From Algoriphagus sp. NG3 (GTDB lineage Bacteria; Bacteroidota; Bacteroidia; Cytophagales; Cyclobacteriaceae), in contig NZ_CP139421.1 of NCBI RefSeq assembly GCF_034119865.1, forward strand, positions 4,690,501-4,754,500: a stretch of 64,000 nt of DNA, given 5' to 3'. Below the pieces are notes generated by a model that saw only the letters and a program-made list of their open reading frames with translations, made no database searches and was not told where the DNA came from. The position numbers were made by a program, and so were the translations under genes. Positions 17,282-26,431 of the stretch are shown here, in pieces; the first letter of the stretch is position 1; every line of letters starts with the position of its first letter.

Positions 17282-18424
17282 ATGCGGAAACCGTTACTGT
17301 TTGTTTGTTTTGCGTTATTTTTTTCCTGTGGGAGATCAGGTGAAAAGAAAAAATCCACTGAGTCTGGCAATATCTTGGAAAATCTGAGCTATTCGGTGGA
17401 TACAGTGGTTGTAGATGTCAAAGGTGAAATCATCAATCTCAATCATGGGTTGGAATATTTTGATCTTTCACCTGATAGAACTTCACTTATATTTTTTGAC
17501 AGACAACAGACTCTTTTTCAAGAAATAGATCTGGATCAAATGGTAATCAAAGCGACTTATCCATTTGAATTGGAAGGGCCAAATGGATTGGGCAGAAGTT
17601 CATATTTTCAGCTCTTGCCGGATAGAACTCTCATGATCCCTTCTTTATTAAAATCCGGGATATACAATCTACATGGCGAGTTGCTTTCAAGAATAAGTAT
17701 GAGGCCAAGTGATATTGATGGGTTTGATACCCTTAATCCTTTTACCCTCATGTATGAAATCCTTATGGATCCAAAATCGGGACTTCTCTATTCTTTACCT
17801 GGAGACTACATTACAGGAGTTAGGAATCTGGCAATACTAGATCCTAGCAACAGCGAGGGGAAAATAATCAAGCTTTCCGAAATGGAGAAGGCAGGAAATT
17901 TTAGCGTATTCTGGAACACAGAAAATGGAAAAGCACTTGAAACTGAAGACTATTCACTGAATCTAATTGATGACATTTTAATAATCACCTGTACTATAGG
18001 AAGTGGCTTATACCTCTATGATACCAAGACCGAAAATCTAGAGTATTTTGATTTCCCCCATAAAGTTGCTCCTAGAGAAAAAACAGGAGAAGTTTTAAAT
18101 GAAGTAAGTACTGAAAAAGATTTTTGGAAGGAATATCGAAAAGTGGCTGGTCAGATTTCCTATAGAGAAATAATGTGGGATAGTCCAACTTCCAAACACT
18201 ACCGACTCGCAAGTAAGACCATATTGGGTGAAACAGAAGAAGAACCAGCTGATTACGAAGTTTACTTATTTGCCTATGATCAGAATTTCAACCTATTAGG
18301 AGAGACACTTCTCAAAGGCCTCAATGAACTTCCAGAGAGCTATTTCTTCAAAGACGGCAAGCTCTGGTCTTATGTCAATGTCGAGGACGAGCTGGGCTTC
18401 TCGGTATTCACTTTTAATTTTTAA
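17282..18424 (+). CDS. DUF4221-type propeller lipoprotein, array copy 1
   Basis: The protein has 380 residues. A lipoprotein signal peptide has lipobox FFSC with lipid-accepting C16. Repeated short strand motifs through the body suggest a six-bladed beta-propeller, as predicted for the DUF4221 family. It belongs to body type A, recognised by NILENLSYSVDTVVVD after the signal and a late FPHKVAPREKTGEV segment. The C-terminus has FFKDGKLWSYVNVEDELGF and ends FTFNF, nearly identical to the next seven genes. It is the first gene of the run, 6 bases before copy 2, so the promoter should lie in 17141-17281. Ligand or role is unknown. Confidence 0.85.
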   Translation: MRKPLLFVCFALFFSCGRSGEKKKSTESGNILENLSYSVDTVVVDVKGEIINLNHGLEYFDLSPDRTSLIFFDRQQTLFQEIDLDQMVIKATYPFELEGPNGLGRSSYFQLLPDRTLMIPSLLKSGIYNLHGELLSRISMRPSDIDGFDTLNPFTLMYEILMDPKSGLLYSLPGDYITGVRNLAILDPSNSEGKIIKLSEMEKAGNFSVFWNTENGKALETEDYSLNLIDDILIITCTIGSGLYLYDTKTENLEYFDFPHKVAPREKTGEVLNEVSTEKDFWKEYRKVAGQISYREIMWDSPTSKHYRLASKTILGETEEEPADYEVYLFAYDQNFNLLGETLLKGLNELPESYFFKDGKLWSYVNVEDELGFSVFTFNF

Positions 18425-18430
18425 AAAATT

Positions 18431-19555
18431 ATGAAAACGCTACTTACGATTTCCGTTCTAGCTCTTCTCTCAGCCTGCAGTGGAAAAGAAACTGGATCCA
18501 CTGAGTCTGGCAATATCCTGGAAAACCTGACCTATTCGGTGGATACGGTGGTCGTAGATTCGGGACAGGAGATAATTAATCTTTCCGGTTTGGTACACCT
18601 TTTCCACAGGTTATCAGAGCCCAACACTATTTATCAGTTTGATGAAAAGCAATCTAAAATCCATAAAATAGATCTGGATAGTAAATCCCTGATATCCACA
18701 TTTGAATTTGAGAAAGAGGGGCCAGATGGTATAGGAAAAACCTTTTCAGGTTTCGAGGTTCTTTCTGGTGAACGGTTTCTTATAGCATCATTCGAAAGCC
18801 AGGGAGTTTTTGATGCAAGCGGGGCAAAGGAATTTGATTTGAATGTTTCGGATTACTTTGACCCTGAAAATGATTACCAAGAGGAATTGCTTATCCCATA
18901 CGAACTCCGATTGTCTCCTGACGGGAAGTATGCCTATGCGCTGGCAGGTGATTTTTTTGAGGGGATCTGGTACTTTGCAAGGCTGGATCTGGTAAATAAA
19001 ACCAGCAGAGTTTGGGAGATGCCTGAACTGCTTTCATCAAAAGACTTCACGATAATGCTTACCTCAGAAACATTTGATCTGAGGGCAGAAGATGTCCATT
19101 TGAATAAGCTCAAGGATGGCGTGGCAGTTACAGTAGGAAGCAGTAGTTCTGTTTATGCTTATTACCCAAGTTCAGACAGTCTGCAGCTTATAAAATTCCC
19201 CCATACGCTCACTGCTGCTGAAAAATCCGGCACTTATCCCCCAGAAGTGTCTTCCCAGAAGGAATTCGAGGAAGTAGTAGCTGCAATTGATTCGGAAATT
19301 TCATTTGATGCCCTAGCCTGGGATAGCAGCACATCCAGGTATTTCAGGTTTGCAAGCCGCAACCCCACTATAGCAAGTGAAAAGGAAGAGGTCTTTCTCT
19401 ATGCCTATGACGCTGGGCTCAAGCTGCTCGGAGAACAAAAGGTCGATGGACTTACAAGCAGGCCTACCAACTATTTCTTCAAAGACGGCAAGCTCTACGC
19501 TTATGTCAATGTCGAAGATGAACTGGGCTTTGCGGTGTTCACTTTTAACTTTTAA
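18431..19555 (+). CDS. DUF4221-type propeller lipoprotein, array copy 2
   Basis: This is a 374-residue lipoprotein with lipobox LSAC and C16. It is body type A: NILENLTYSVDTVVVD matches copy 1 almost exactly, while the propeller middle (about 60-340) has diverged widely. It has the conserved tail FFKDGKLYAYVNVEDELGF and ends FTFNF. It starts 6 bases after copy 1 and ends 4 bases before copy 3, so it is certainly in one transcript with them. It is probably anchored in the outer membrane or periplasm; the function is unknown. Confidence 0.85.
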   Translation: MKTLLTISVLALLSACSGKETGSTESGNILENLTYSVDTVVVDSGQEIINLSGLVHLFHRLSEPNTIYQFDEKQSKIHKIDLDSKSLISTFEFEKEGPDGIGKTFSGFEVLSGERFLIASFESQGVFDASGAKEFDLNVSDYFDPENDYQEELLIPYELRLSPDGKYAYALAGDFFEGIWYFARLDLVNKTSRVWEMPELLSSKDFTIMLTSETFDLRAEDVHLNKLKDGVAVTVGSSSSVYAYYPSSDSLQLIKFPHTLTAAEKSGTYPPEVSSQKEFEEVVAAIDSEISFDALAWDSSTSRYFRFASRNPTIASEKEEVFLYAYDAGLKLLGEQKVDGLTSRPTNYFFKDGKLYAYVNVEDELGFAVFTFNF

Positions 19556-19559
19556 GGCC

Positions 19560-20687
19560 ATGAAAAAATTACTTTCACTTTTAGCCTTTGCTTTAGTTGC
19601 CGCATGTAGTGAAAAGCCTAAATCTGAGGTAGTTTCTACCATCGAGGAGCCTAAGAATATTCTTGAGAATCTGACCTATACCGTGGATACACTTATGGTA
19701 GATACTGGAAATGAAATTTTAGATTTTTCCTTAGGGTATAGTACCTCTCCATCACCAGACGGCCGCTTTTTCTACTTTTTCAAAAACCTAAAAATGCAGA
19801 AAATTGATTTAGCCCATCTTACCTTAATAAATTCCTTTTCTTTGGAGAAAGATGGCCCAAACAGTCCAGGCCATGCTTTTGGCTTTTACGCACTTTCTGA
19901 TGGCAGCTTTTTTTTTCCAACCCTTCATAGACCTTCTATTATTACTGACCAAGGCGTTAAAATCAAGTCTTGGAACCTTGACCGAGAAGAATTGGCAGAA
20001 GGCTTTCCCGTTGAGCCTTTCTCCCTTGGAAATAGAGTAACCCTGGATCCAAAGCGTCTCAACTTGTATTCTTTGCCGATGAACATTGAAACAAGAGACT
20101 ATTATTTCGCTGTAATAGATTCACTCGAAAACAGGAAAAAAATGGTAGAGCTAACTGAGTTTAAGTGGGCTAACAAATACCTAATAAGAAGCGATAGTGA
20201 ACAAAAAGGTGAATTCCTCCACCTGCAACAGCTTAATGACCTGGTACTTATTTCCTGTACCGTGGGGAATGGCACCTACATCTATGACCCTAGCCTAGAC
20301 AGCCTTTTCTATAGAGAATTTCCACATGAGCTTGTTCCTTTGGAAAAAACCGGAGAGGTAAAAAACAAGGTAAACGGCAGAGCAGAGTTTGAGGACGAAT
20401 TAAAAAAGCTCAAACACCAGATCGATTATTGGAGCTTCTTGTGGGATCAAAAGTCTAAACGTTATTTCCGGTTTGCAAGTAGAGCTATTAGGTTCGATGA
20501 AGGCGGATGGGCAAAAGAATTTGAACTATTCCTAATGGCTTATTCCAAAGACATGGAGCTAATCGGTGAGACTCGATTGGAAGGTTCATCCAAAATCCCG
20601 TTTGGTTTCTTCAAAGACGGCAAGCTCTACTCCTATGTCAATGTCGAGGACGAGCTCGGCTTTGCAGTATTCACTTTTAACTTCTGA
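19560..20687 (+). CDS. DUF4221-type propeller lipoprotein, array copy 3
   Basis: I place the start at 19560 (ATGAAAAAATTA), giving 375 residues with a proper signal peptide and lipobox VAAC (C16). A longer in-frame opening from 19377 only reads copy 2 in another frame. It is body type A (NILENLTYTVDTLMVD; FPHELVPLEKTGEV). The body contains an unusually Phe-rich early segment. The tail FFKDGKLYSYVNVEDELGF is identical to that of copy 6. It begins 4 bases after copy 2. Confidence 0.85.
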   Translation: MKKLLSLLAFALVAACSEKPKSEVVSTIEEPKNILENLTYTVDTLMVDTGNEILDFSLGYSTSPSPDGRFFYFFKNLKMQKIDLAHLTLINSFSLEKDGPNSPGHAFGFYALSDGSFFFPTLHRPSIITDQGVKIKSWNLDREELAEGFPVEPFSLGNRVTLDPKRLNLYSLPMNIETRDYYFAVIDSLENRKKMVELTEFKWANKYLIRSDSEQKGEFLHLQQLNDLVLISCTVGNGTYIYDPSLDSLFYREFPHELVPLEKTGEVKNKVNGRAEFEDELKKLKHQIDYWSFLWDQKSKRYFRFASRAIRFDEGGWAKEFELFLMAYSKDMELIGETRLEGSSKIPFGFFKDGKLYSYVNVEDELGFAVFTFNF

Positions 20688-20691
20688 ACCC

Positions 20692-21810
20692 ATGAAAAAA
20701 TTAACAATCCTCATTTTAGTAGTAGTTTGTTTTTCCTGCGGGCGATCTATTGAGACGGAAAAGGATACAAGTTTTGACTTTTCCTATACGGTGGACACCG
20801 TGATGGTAGATCCGGGAGATGGATTGGTTTTTTTGAGATTAGGCTTAAGTACCGCTGCACTTACACCGGATCAAAAAAAACTCTACAACTTCAATCCTGC
20901 TGCTTCCGAAATGGAAATCATCGATCTGGAATCACTCAGGTTGTCCGACCGTATTCAGATGGAAAAAGAGGGGCCGAATGGCACAGGACATCCCCGTCAG
21001 TTGATGACCAGTAGAGACGGGAACACATTTTTTGTAAGCTTTACCGACGTGAGGGAATTTGATCCTCAACTGAAGAATATGAAGTCCTACAAGATCCAAG
21101 GCGGGGATTTTGAGGGATTGCAGCTGGATCAGTCATTAAGCTTTGACCTAACCATCTCACCTGATGGGAAATTTGTCTATGCTCCCTATGGATCTGAAAA
21201 TACTGATCAAGCCAGAGAAGGCTTGGCCATACTGGAACTACAAACAATGAAGTTGAAAACCTATCCCATGGAAATATGGGAACGTATTCATGCCTATATC
21301 AGGAGTTTTTTCATGGATGGACAAATGGTCTCGAGAACCTATGAGGCAGTTTATATCGATCCGGTTGATGATAGGATTTTAATTTCCTCTCCCAATTTTA
21401 ATGAAGTATATATCCTGGATCTGGAGACAGATTCTATTTCGCATAAAATCTTTCATTCCCAGCTGACTGAAGATAGCAAAAAAGTCCCTAGCGTTACCAA
21501 TTTCGATTCCCCAGATCAAATTCCGGAAATCATTGCCGAATCAGAAGAACAGGTCAGCTTCAGCAGGTTTTACTATGATGACTTTAACAAGAAGTTCTGG
21601 CGGTTTTCCAGGGATTTGGATAGGAAAATCGGGGATTCGGCTGTTTTCAAAGGGGTGGTTACCTTATTCGATGAGGAGCTCAACCAACTCCATGAGGAAG
21701 AGTTTGCCGACAATCATTTGGGATACAGGTTCTTCAAAGACGGCAAACTCTGGTCTTATGTCAATGTAGAAGACGAACTGGGCTTTGCGGTATTCACATT
21801 TGATTTTTAA
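20692..21810 (+). CDS. DUF4221-type propeller lipoprotein, array copy 4 (mosaic)
   Basis: The start is set at 20692, giving 372 residues with lipobox CFSC (C16). The body is type B: FDFSYTVDTVMVDPGD, SPNFNEVYILDLETDSI and RFYYDDFNKKFWRFSRDLD resemble copies 6 and 9. The tail, however, is the type-A one (FFKDGKLWSYVNVEDELGF, ending FTFDF), not the VRIKP/VRLKP ending of other type-B copies 9-12. This body-tail mismatch points to recombination. It starts 4 bases after copy 3. Confidence 0.85.
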   Translation: MKKLTILILVVVCFSCGRSIETEKDTSFDFSYTVDTVMVDPGDGLVFLRLGLSTAALTPDQKKLYNFNPAASEMEIIDLESLRLSDRIQMEKEGPNGTGHPRQLMTSRDGNTFFVSFTDVREFDPQLKNMKSYKIQGGDFEGLQLDQSLSFDLTISPDGKFVYAPYGSENTDQAREGLAILELQTMKLKTYPMEIWERIHAYIRSFFMDGQMVSRTYEAVYIDPVDDRILISSPNFNEVYILDLETDSISHKIFHSQLTEDSKKVPSVTNFDSPDQIPEIIAESEEQVSFSRFYYDDFNKKFWRFSRDLDRKIGDSAVFKGVVTLFDEELNQLHEEEFADNHLGYRFFKDGKLWSYVNVEDELGFAVFTFDF

Positions 21811-21814
21811 AGCC

Positions 21815-22969
21815 ATGAAAAAACTTCTAACTATTTCCATGCTGGCACTTCTCGCATCCTGTGGAGCGAAAGAATCTGGATCCACAGATACAGGAAATAT
21901 CTTGGGAAACCTGAGTTTTTCGGTGGATACAGTGATGGTGGATCCTGGAGATGATTTTCTGATTATTAACTCTGGTTTATTTCCATTTAGTGTATCCAAG
22001 GATAAATCAAGGCTTTACTTTTTTGAGAAAGATCCCTATAAGCTTGTAGAAGTGGATTTGGATAATTTAGAGGTGCTAAACAAAACACCATTTGAGGCTG
22101 AGGGGCCTGACGGTATTGGCTCCTATGTATCTAAAATGGAAATCGGCTCTAACGGAGATCTTTTTTTGAATAATAATAATGCGGTTGGGATTTTCGACCA
22201 GAACGGTAAAAAAATACGGGATCTGAAATTTGTTCCCACTGGAATAGAGTCAGCTTTGGCCGAAAATTACCATGCGGTTTTTTCTAACTCAGTTTATGAT
22301 TTTGGGGTCCAAAAAATCTATTCATGGCCCAGTTTCGCTGATGCGAAGGAGTATGGACTGTTTGTACTAAACCCAGAAACCAAAGTTGCTAGCTCCCTGC
22401 CAATACCCAAAATGAAGATAGTAGATGATTACTCCGGCTCTTTTGTATTCAAAAGCAATAATGGGGTAGAATTGATTTCATTTTATTTCGTAGGGAGCTT
22501 TATCACTTTATTGCCGGGAGAATTAATAATATCCACTGCAGCCATGAGTGGATTTTACAGACTGCATCTCCAAACTGAAAAACTGGAATTCATTGATATC
22601 AAGCATCAATCCGTCCCCAATGAAATGCAGGTAGAGATCCCAAAAGAACCTTCAGATCCGGAAGAGGTAATGGAAATACAAAATAAAATATTCGAGCAGG
22701 TCAATTTTATGGAAATGCTTTGGGACGATTCCCGTCAAATGTATTTTCGCTTAGGCGTCAAAACTTTTAGAGGGGAAACCCAAGAAGATCCTTCCACTTA
22801 TGAGATTTACCTCTTCGCTTACGATAAGGACTTCAATATACTGGGAGAAACCAAAGTCGAGGATATGAAGGAAGTTCCATCCACCTATTTCTTCAAAGAT
22901 GGCAAGCTGTACTCATACGTCAATGTAAATGACGAGCTGGGCTTCGCAGTATTCACTTTTAACTTCTAA
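21815..22969 (+). CDS. DUF4221-type propeller lipoprotein, array copy 5
   Basis: The start is set at 21815, giving 384 residues with lipobox LASC (C16). The signal peptide MKKLLTISMLALLASC is nearly identical to that of copy 7. It is body type A (NILGNLSFSVDTVMVD). Its middle is closest to copy 7: both share a VYDFG/VYDFD-QKIYSWP block around residues 165-175. The tail carries Asn in place of Glu (VNVNDELGF). It starts 4 bases after copy 4 and 3 bases separate it from copy 6. Confidence 0.85.
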   Translation: MKKLLTISMLALLASCGAKESGSTDTGNILGNLSFSVDTVMVDPGDDFLIINSGLFPFSVSKDKSRLYFFEKDPYKLVEVDLDNLEVLNKTPFEAEGPDGIGSYVSKMEIGSNGDLFLNNNNAVGIFDQNGKKIRDLKFVPTGIESALAENYHAVFSNSVYDFGVQKIYSWPSFADAKEYGLFVLNPETKVASSLPIPKMKIVDDYSGSFVFKSNNGVELISFYFVGSFITLLPGELIISTAAMSGFYRLHLQTEKLEFIDIKHQSVPNEMQVEIPKEPSDPEEVMEIQNKIFEQVNFMEMLWDDSRQMYFRLGVKTFRGETQEDPSTYEIYLFAYDKDFNILGETKVEDMKEVPSTYFFKDGKLYSYVNVNDELGFAVFTFNF

Positions 22970-22972
22970 ACT

Positions 22973-24091
22973 ATGAAAAAACTAGTGTTCATTTCCCTGT
23001 CGATACTATGTCTTGCCTGCGGAAAGCAAGCTGATGAAGACGAAAAGAAAGAATTCGACTTTTCTTATACCACCGACACAGTCCTGGTAGATCCAGGGGA
23101 AGGATTTATTTATCTGAATGGTTGGCTAAGCGCAGCAGCCTTATCTCCTGATAAAAAGCAGCTTTACAATTACAATCCTGAAGCAGCTGAGATGGAGGTG
23201 ATTGATCTGGAAAACCTAAGACTGACAAATCGAATAAAAATGGAAAAAGAAGGCCCTCAGGGTGCCGGTAATCCAAGCAGTATAATCATCAGCGAAGACG
23301 GGAAATACTTTTTTATAAGTTATACGGATGTCAGAGAATTTAATTCTCAACTGGATGCCATGAAGACCTATAAAATTCTAAGCGAAAAATTTGAAGCCTT
23401 AGCAACAGACGAGACATTGAGTCAGCCTTTTCAGGTTTCGCCGGATGGAAAGTATCTTCTGTGCCCATACGGCCCAGATGATTTTGCCAAATCCAGTGAA
23501 GGATTGGCTATTCTTTCACTTGAGGACCTGCAACTGAAAAAAGTACCCATAGACCTTTGGGAGCGGGCTGATGCTTATCGATTAACCCGTTTTGAAAACG
23601 GAGAAAGAAGAATGTGGACAAACGAAAATGTCGATATCGTTCAGGCAAATAATCAGTTGCTACTTTCTTCGGCAAACTTCAATGAGGTGTATGTGCTGGA
23701 TCTAGCTACAGACTCTATCTCCTCCAAAGTCTATCACTCAACGCTTACAGAAAATAGCAAGAGAATACCTGTTAAGACGTCTACTGATTCTCGAGAAGAA
23801 ATGAGTAGAATGTTTAAGGAAAAGAATGGACAGGTCAATTTTAGCAGATTCTATCACGACGATTTCTCCAATACGTTTTACCGGATTACACGGGATTTGG
23901 ACAGGACAATAGGAGATTCCTCAGTTTACAAAGATGTGGTTACAATTTTTGATGAGAACCTCAACCAACTTCATGAGGAAGTGTCATCCATCCCATTCTT
24001 TGGCTTCAAATTCTTCAAAGACGGCAAGCTCTACTCTTATGTCAATGTAGAAGACGAATTGGGCTTCGCAGTATTCACTTTTGATTTTTAA
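22973..24091 (+). CDS. DUF4221-type propeller lipoprotein, array copy 6 (mosaic)
   Basis: This is a 372-residue lipoprotein with lipobox CLAC (C16). The body is type B and clearly the sister of copy 4. Shared features are MEVIDLENLRLTNRI, a YTDVREFN block, ANFNEVYVLDLATDSIS and RFYHDDFSNTFYRITRDLDR. As in copy 4 the tail is type A (FFKDGKLYSYVNVEDELGF, ending FTFDF). It lies 3 bases after copy 5. The alternation B-A-B across copies 4-6 suggests duplication of a two-gene unit (4-5 to 6-7). Confidence 0.85.
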   Translation: MKKLVFISLSILCLACGKQADEDEKKEFDFSYTTDTVLVDPGEGFIYLNGWLSAAALSPDKKQLYNYNPEAAEMEVIDLENLRLTNRIKMEKEGPQGAGNPSSIIISEDGKYFFISYTDVREFNSQLDAMKTYKILSEKFEALATDETLSQPFQVSPDGKYLLCPYGPDDFAKSSEGLAILSLEDLQLKKVPIDLWERADAYRLTRFENGERRMWTNENVDIVQANNQLLLSSANFNEVYVLDLATDSISSKVYHSTLTENSKRIPVKTSTDSREEMSRMFKEKNGQVNFSRFYHDDFSNTFYRITRDLDRTIGDSSVYKDVVTIFDENLNQLHEEVSSIPFFGFKFFKDGKLYSYVNVEDELGFAVFTFDF

Positions 24092-24095
24092 TCAC

Positions 24096-25235
24096 ATGAA
24101 AAAACTACTTACAATTTCAATCTTAGCACTTCTTTCAGCCTGTGGGGAAAAAGACTCCGGCTCCACTGAGAAAGGAAATATCTTGGAAAACTTGAGCTAT
24201 TCCGTGGACACATTAGTGGTAGATTCTGGAGATGATCTATTTAACTTATCCATGGGAATCCGCGATCTCGATCTTACAGAAGATAGAAAGCAATTGTTTT
24301 ACTTCGAGAATATGCCTCCAAAGCTCCTACAAGTGGACTTGGATAATCTAAAGTTGCTTAGCAAAACGGAATTTGAACAAGAAGGGCCTGACGGGGTGGG
24401 AAGATTTGTAGGTAATATTCAAGTAGGGCCTAACAATCAAATTTATGCTGTAGGATTGTCAGAATTAGGGATTTATAATTTATCGGGAAAACGTGTTCAA
24501 AATCTGAAATTTCAACCAAAAGGGATTGATCCGGACTTGGCGAAAAATTCCAATGCCTTATTTTTCAATTCTGTCTATGACTTCGACACCCAACAGATCT
24601 ATTCTTGGCCAAATTCTGAAGGCTCTAACTCAAATTTCTTTTATAAAATAGATGTAGCTCCTGAATCAGCAGAGCAAATTGAAGCTCCTGAAATGGAAAT
24701 AGTGCATCAGTACTCTCTTACCGCAGAGGATAATGGAAGCTATATGGTTTCCCCTCAACAAGTTTACTTATCAAGGTATAATGGAAAAATTTTAATAGCA
24801 TGCTCTGCAATGGGAGACCTCTATGAGTATGACACACAGACTGGCAGTCTAAAGTTTATTGAAATCAAACACCAACTAGTTCCAGACCGGCTTACAGGCG
24901 AGGTCACCAATAAGCTGCAATCAAGGGAGGATTTTGAAAAGGAAATGGCAAAAATCAATTCCCAGACCAGGTACCAAAAACTACATTGGGACTCCAGTAG
25001 GGAAATGTTTTTTCGTCTGGCAATGAAAGCGTTACCGCGAAATAATCCAGAGGAACAGACCAAGAATGAATACTTTCTCTTGGCTTATGACCAGAATTTC
25101 AATCTTATGGGCGAAACTAAACTTCAGGATATCGACAAGCTTGATTATAATCCCTTTTTCAAAGACGGCAAGCTCTACTCTTATGTCAATGTAGCAGACG
25201 AACTCGGCTTTGCGGTATTCACTTTTGATTTTTAG
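24096..25235 (+). CDS. DUF4221-type propeller lipoprotein, array copy 7
   Basis: I set the start at 24096, because the five codons before it only read through the spacer after copy 6. It has 379 residues and lipobox LSAC (C16). It is body type A, closest to copy 5 (VYDFDTQQIYSWPN and a common IKHQLVPDRLTGEV region). The tail has Ala at the variable position (VNVADELGF) and ends FTFDF. Spacing is 4 bases to copy 6 and 5 bases to copy 8. Confidence 0.85.
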   Translation: MKKLLTISILALLSACGEKDSGSTEKGNILENLSYSVDTLVVDSGDDLFNLSMGIRDLDLTEDRKQLFYFENMPPKLLQVDLDNLKLLSKTEFEQEGPDGVGRFVGNIQVGPNNQIYAVGLSELGIYNLSGKRVQNLKFQPKGIDPDLAKNSNALFFNSVYDFDTQQIYSWPNSEGSNSNFFYKIDVAPESAEQIEAPEMEIVHQYSLTAEDNGSYMVSPQQVYLSRYNGKILIACSAMGDLYEYDTQTGSLKFIEIKHQLVPDRLTGEVTNKLQSREDFEKEMAKINSQTRYQKLHWDSSREMFFRLAMKALPRNNPEEQTKNEYFLLAYDQNFNLMGETKLQDIDKLDYNPFFKDGKLYSYVNVADELGFAVFTFDF

Positions 25236-25240
25236 TTGCT

Positions 25241-26377
25241 ATGAAAAACCTAATCCCATATCTAAGCCTAATCCTCCTCGCCTCTTGCGGAGAAAAGAGC
25301 AGCTCTGAAAAAGCTGAATCAGATAATATCCTGGAGAATCTTACTTATACTGTGGACACAGTGGTGGTGGATGCCGGCGATGAGTTGATCAATCTTTCGA
25401 TGGGGCTCTATTATTCAGATGTTAGTCCGGGTTCCAAGAAGCTGTACCAGTTTTCAAGAAATGATCATACGCTAACAATAGTGGACTTAGACCAACTGAA
25501 AATTGCAAAGAAAATCACATTCGAAAAAGATGGACCAAATGGAATAGGCGCTTCTGTCTCGGATTTTGTGGCTCTACCAGAGAATAAATTCATGTTTTCC
25601 ACATTTGAATCTGCAGGAATCTTCGATGAACAAGCGGTAAAACTGGAGGAGATCAAATTGAAGCCAGATGACTTTCCCGAATTTGACGGAGAGGACTACG
25701 ATCTGAATTTTCAATTGGGAATAAGTTCAAATGAACAATTTCTCTACGCCCTTCCGGGAAATTTCAGTGCCACAGAAAGAGACTTGGCTCTTTTAGACCA
25801 ATCTTCTAACACAGCCAAAATGATTGATATCCCGGAATTAGATGATACTGGGAAGTTTACCATTATACTTTTTAGTAATGGAATGGGTGAAGTTCATCTG
25901 GAGAAATATTTCATGGAGGAATATCACGAAAAGCTTTATCTCTCCTCTTCGGTAACCAGTGACTTATACCGGTATAATTTTCAGAATGACTCGTTGGAAC
26001 TCTTCACTTCCCCCATCACTGTAAGTCCTAAAAAGAAGACAGAGTATCCAAAAACTGAAGTCTCATCTAAAAAGGAACAGCAGGAAGAATCCAGAAAGGC
26101 TCAATCCCAAATTGCCTTCAAAAATCTTATGTGGGATGAAAGCAGAAAGCTGTTTTTCAGGATAGGGAGTATCACCAAATCAGATTCGCCAGATATGCCC
26201 GCAAAAACCTCCGTATTTCTATATGCTTTTGACAGCGATATGAAGCTGGTCGGAGAGACATTGATCAATGACCTAAACCACATTCCAGAGCACCCTTTCT
26301 TCAAAGACGGTAAGCTCTGGTCTTATGTGAATGTAGAAGACGAGCTGGGTTTTGCGGTATTCACTTTTGATTTTTAA
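25241..26377 (+). CDS. DUF4221-type propeller lipoprotein, array copy 8
   Basis: This is a 378-residue lipoprotein with lipobox LASC (C16). It is body type A (NILENLTYTVDTVVVDAGDE; LMWDESRKLFFRIGSI), most like copies 1 and 2 in the LYALPGNFS block near residue 167. It is the last copy with the near-invariant tail (FFKDGKLWSYVNVEDELGF, ending FTFDF). A 54-base gap follows, the first real spacer in the array, so a second promoter may lie there. Confidence 0.85.
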   Translation: MKNLIPYLSLILLASCGEKSSSEKAESDNILENLTYTVDTVVVDAGDELINLSMGLYYSDVSPGSKKLYQFSRNDHTLTIVDLDQLKIAKKITFEKDGPNGIGASVSDFVALPENKFMFSTFESAGIFDEQAVKLEEIKLKPDDFPEFDGEDYDLNFQLGISSNEQFLYALPGNFSATERDLALLDQSSNTAKMIDIPELDDTGKFTIILFSNGMGEVHLEKYFMEEYHEKLYLSSSVTSDLYRYNFQNDSLELFTSPITVSPKKKTEYPKTEVSSKKEQQEESRKAQSQIAFKNLMWDESRKLFFRIGSITKSDSPDMPAKTSVFLYAFDSDMKLVGETLINDLNHIPEHPFFKDGKLWSYVNVEDELGFAVFTFDF

Positions 26378-26431
26378 AATCTTATGATTTTATCTTCTAC
26401 AACTTTTGCTTGTTAACACTAAGTTTCTAGA

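Noticed and set aside
19377..19559. 61-codon N-terminal extension of array copy 3, and similar extensions for copies 4, 5 and 7
   Set aside because: The extensions only read the 3' end of the preceding gene in another frame. The internal ATGAAAAAA starts give proper lipoprotein signal peptides with Cys16 at the standard place.
18340..26377. Regularly spaced conserved 3' ends in the lipoprotein array considered as a CRISPR-like or site-specific recombination repeat
   Set aside because: The repeats are about 1.1 kb apart and encode protein. No recombinase gene or repeat symmetry is present. Gene conversion explains them better.
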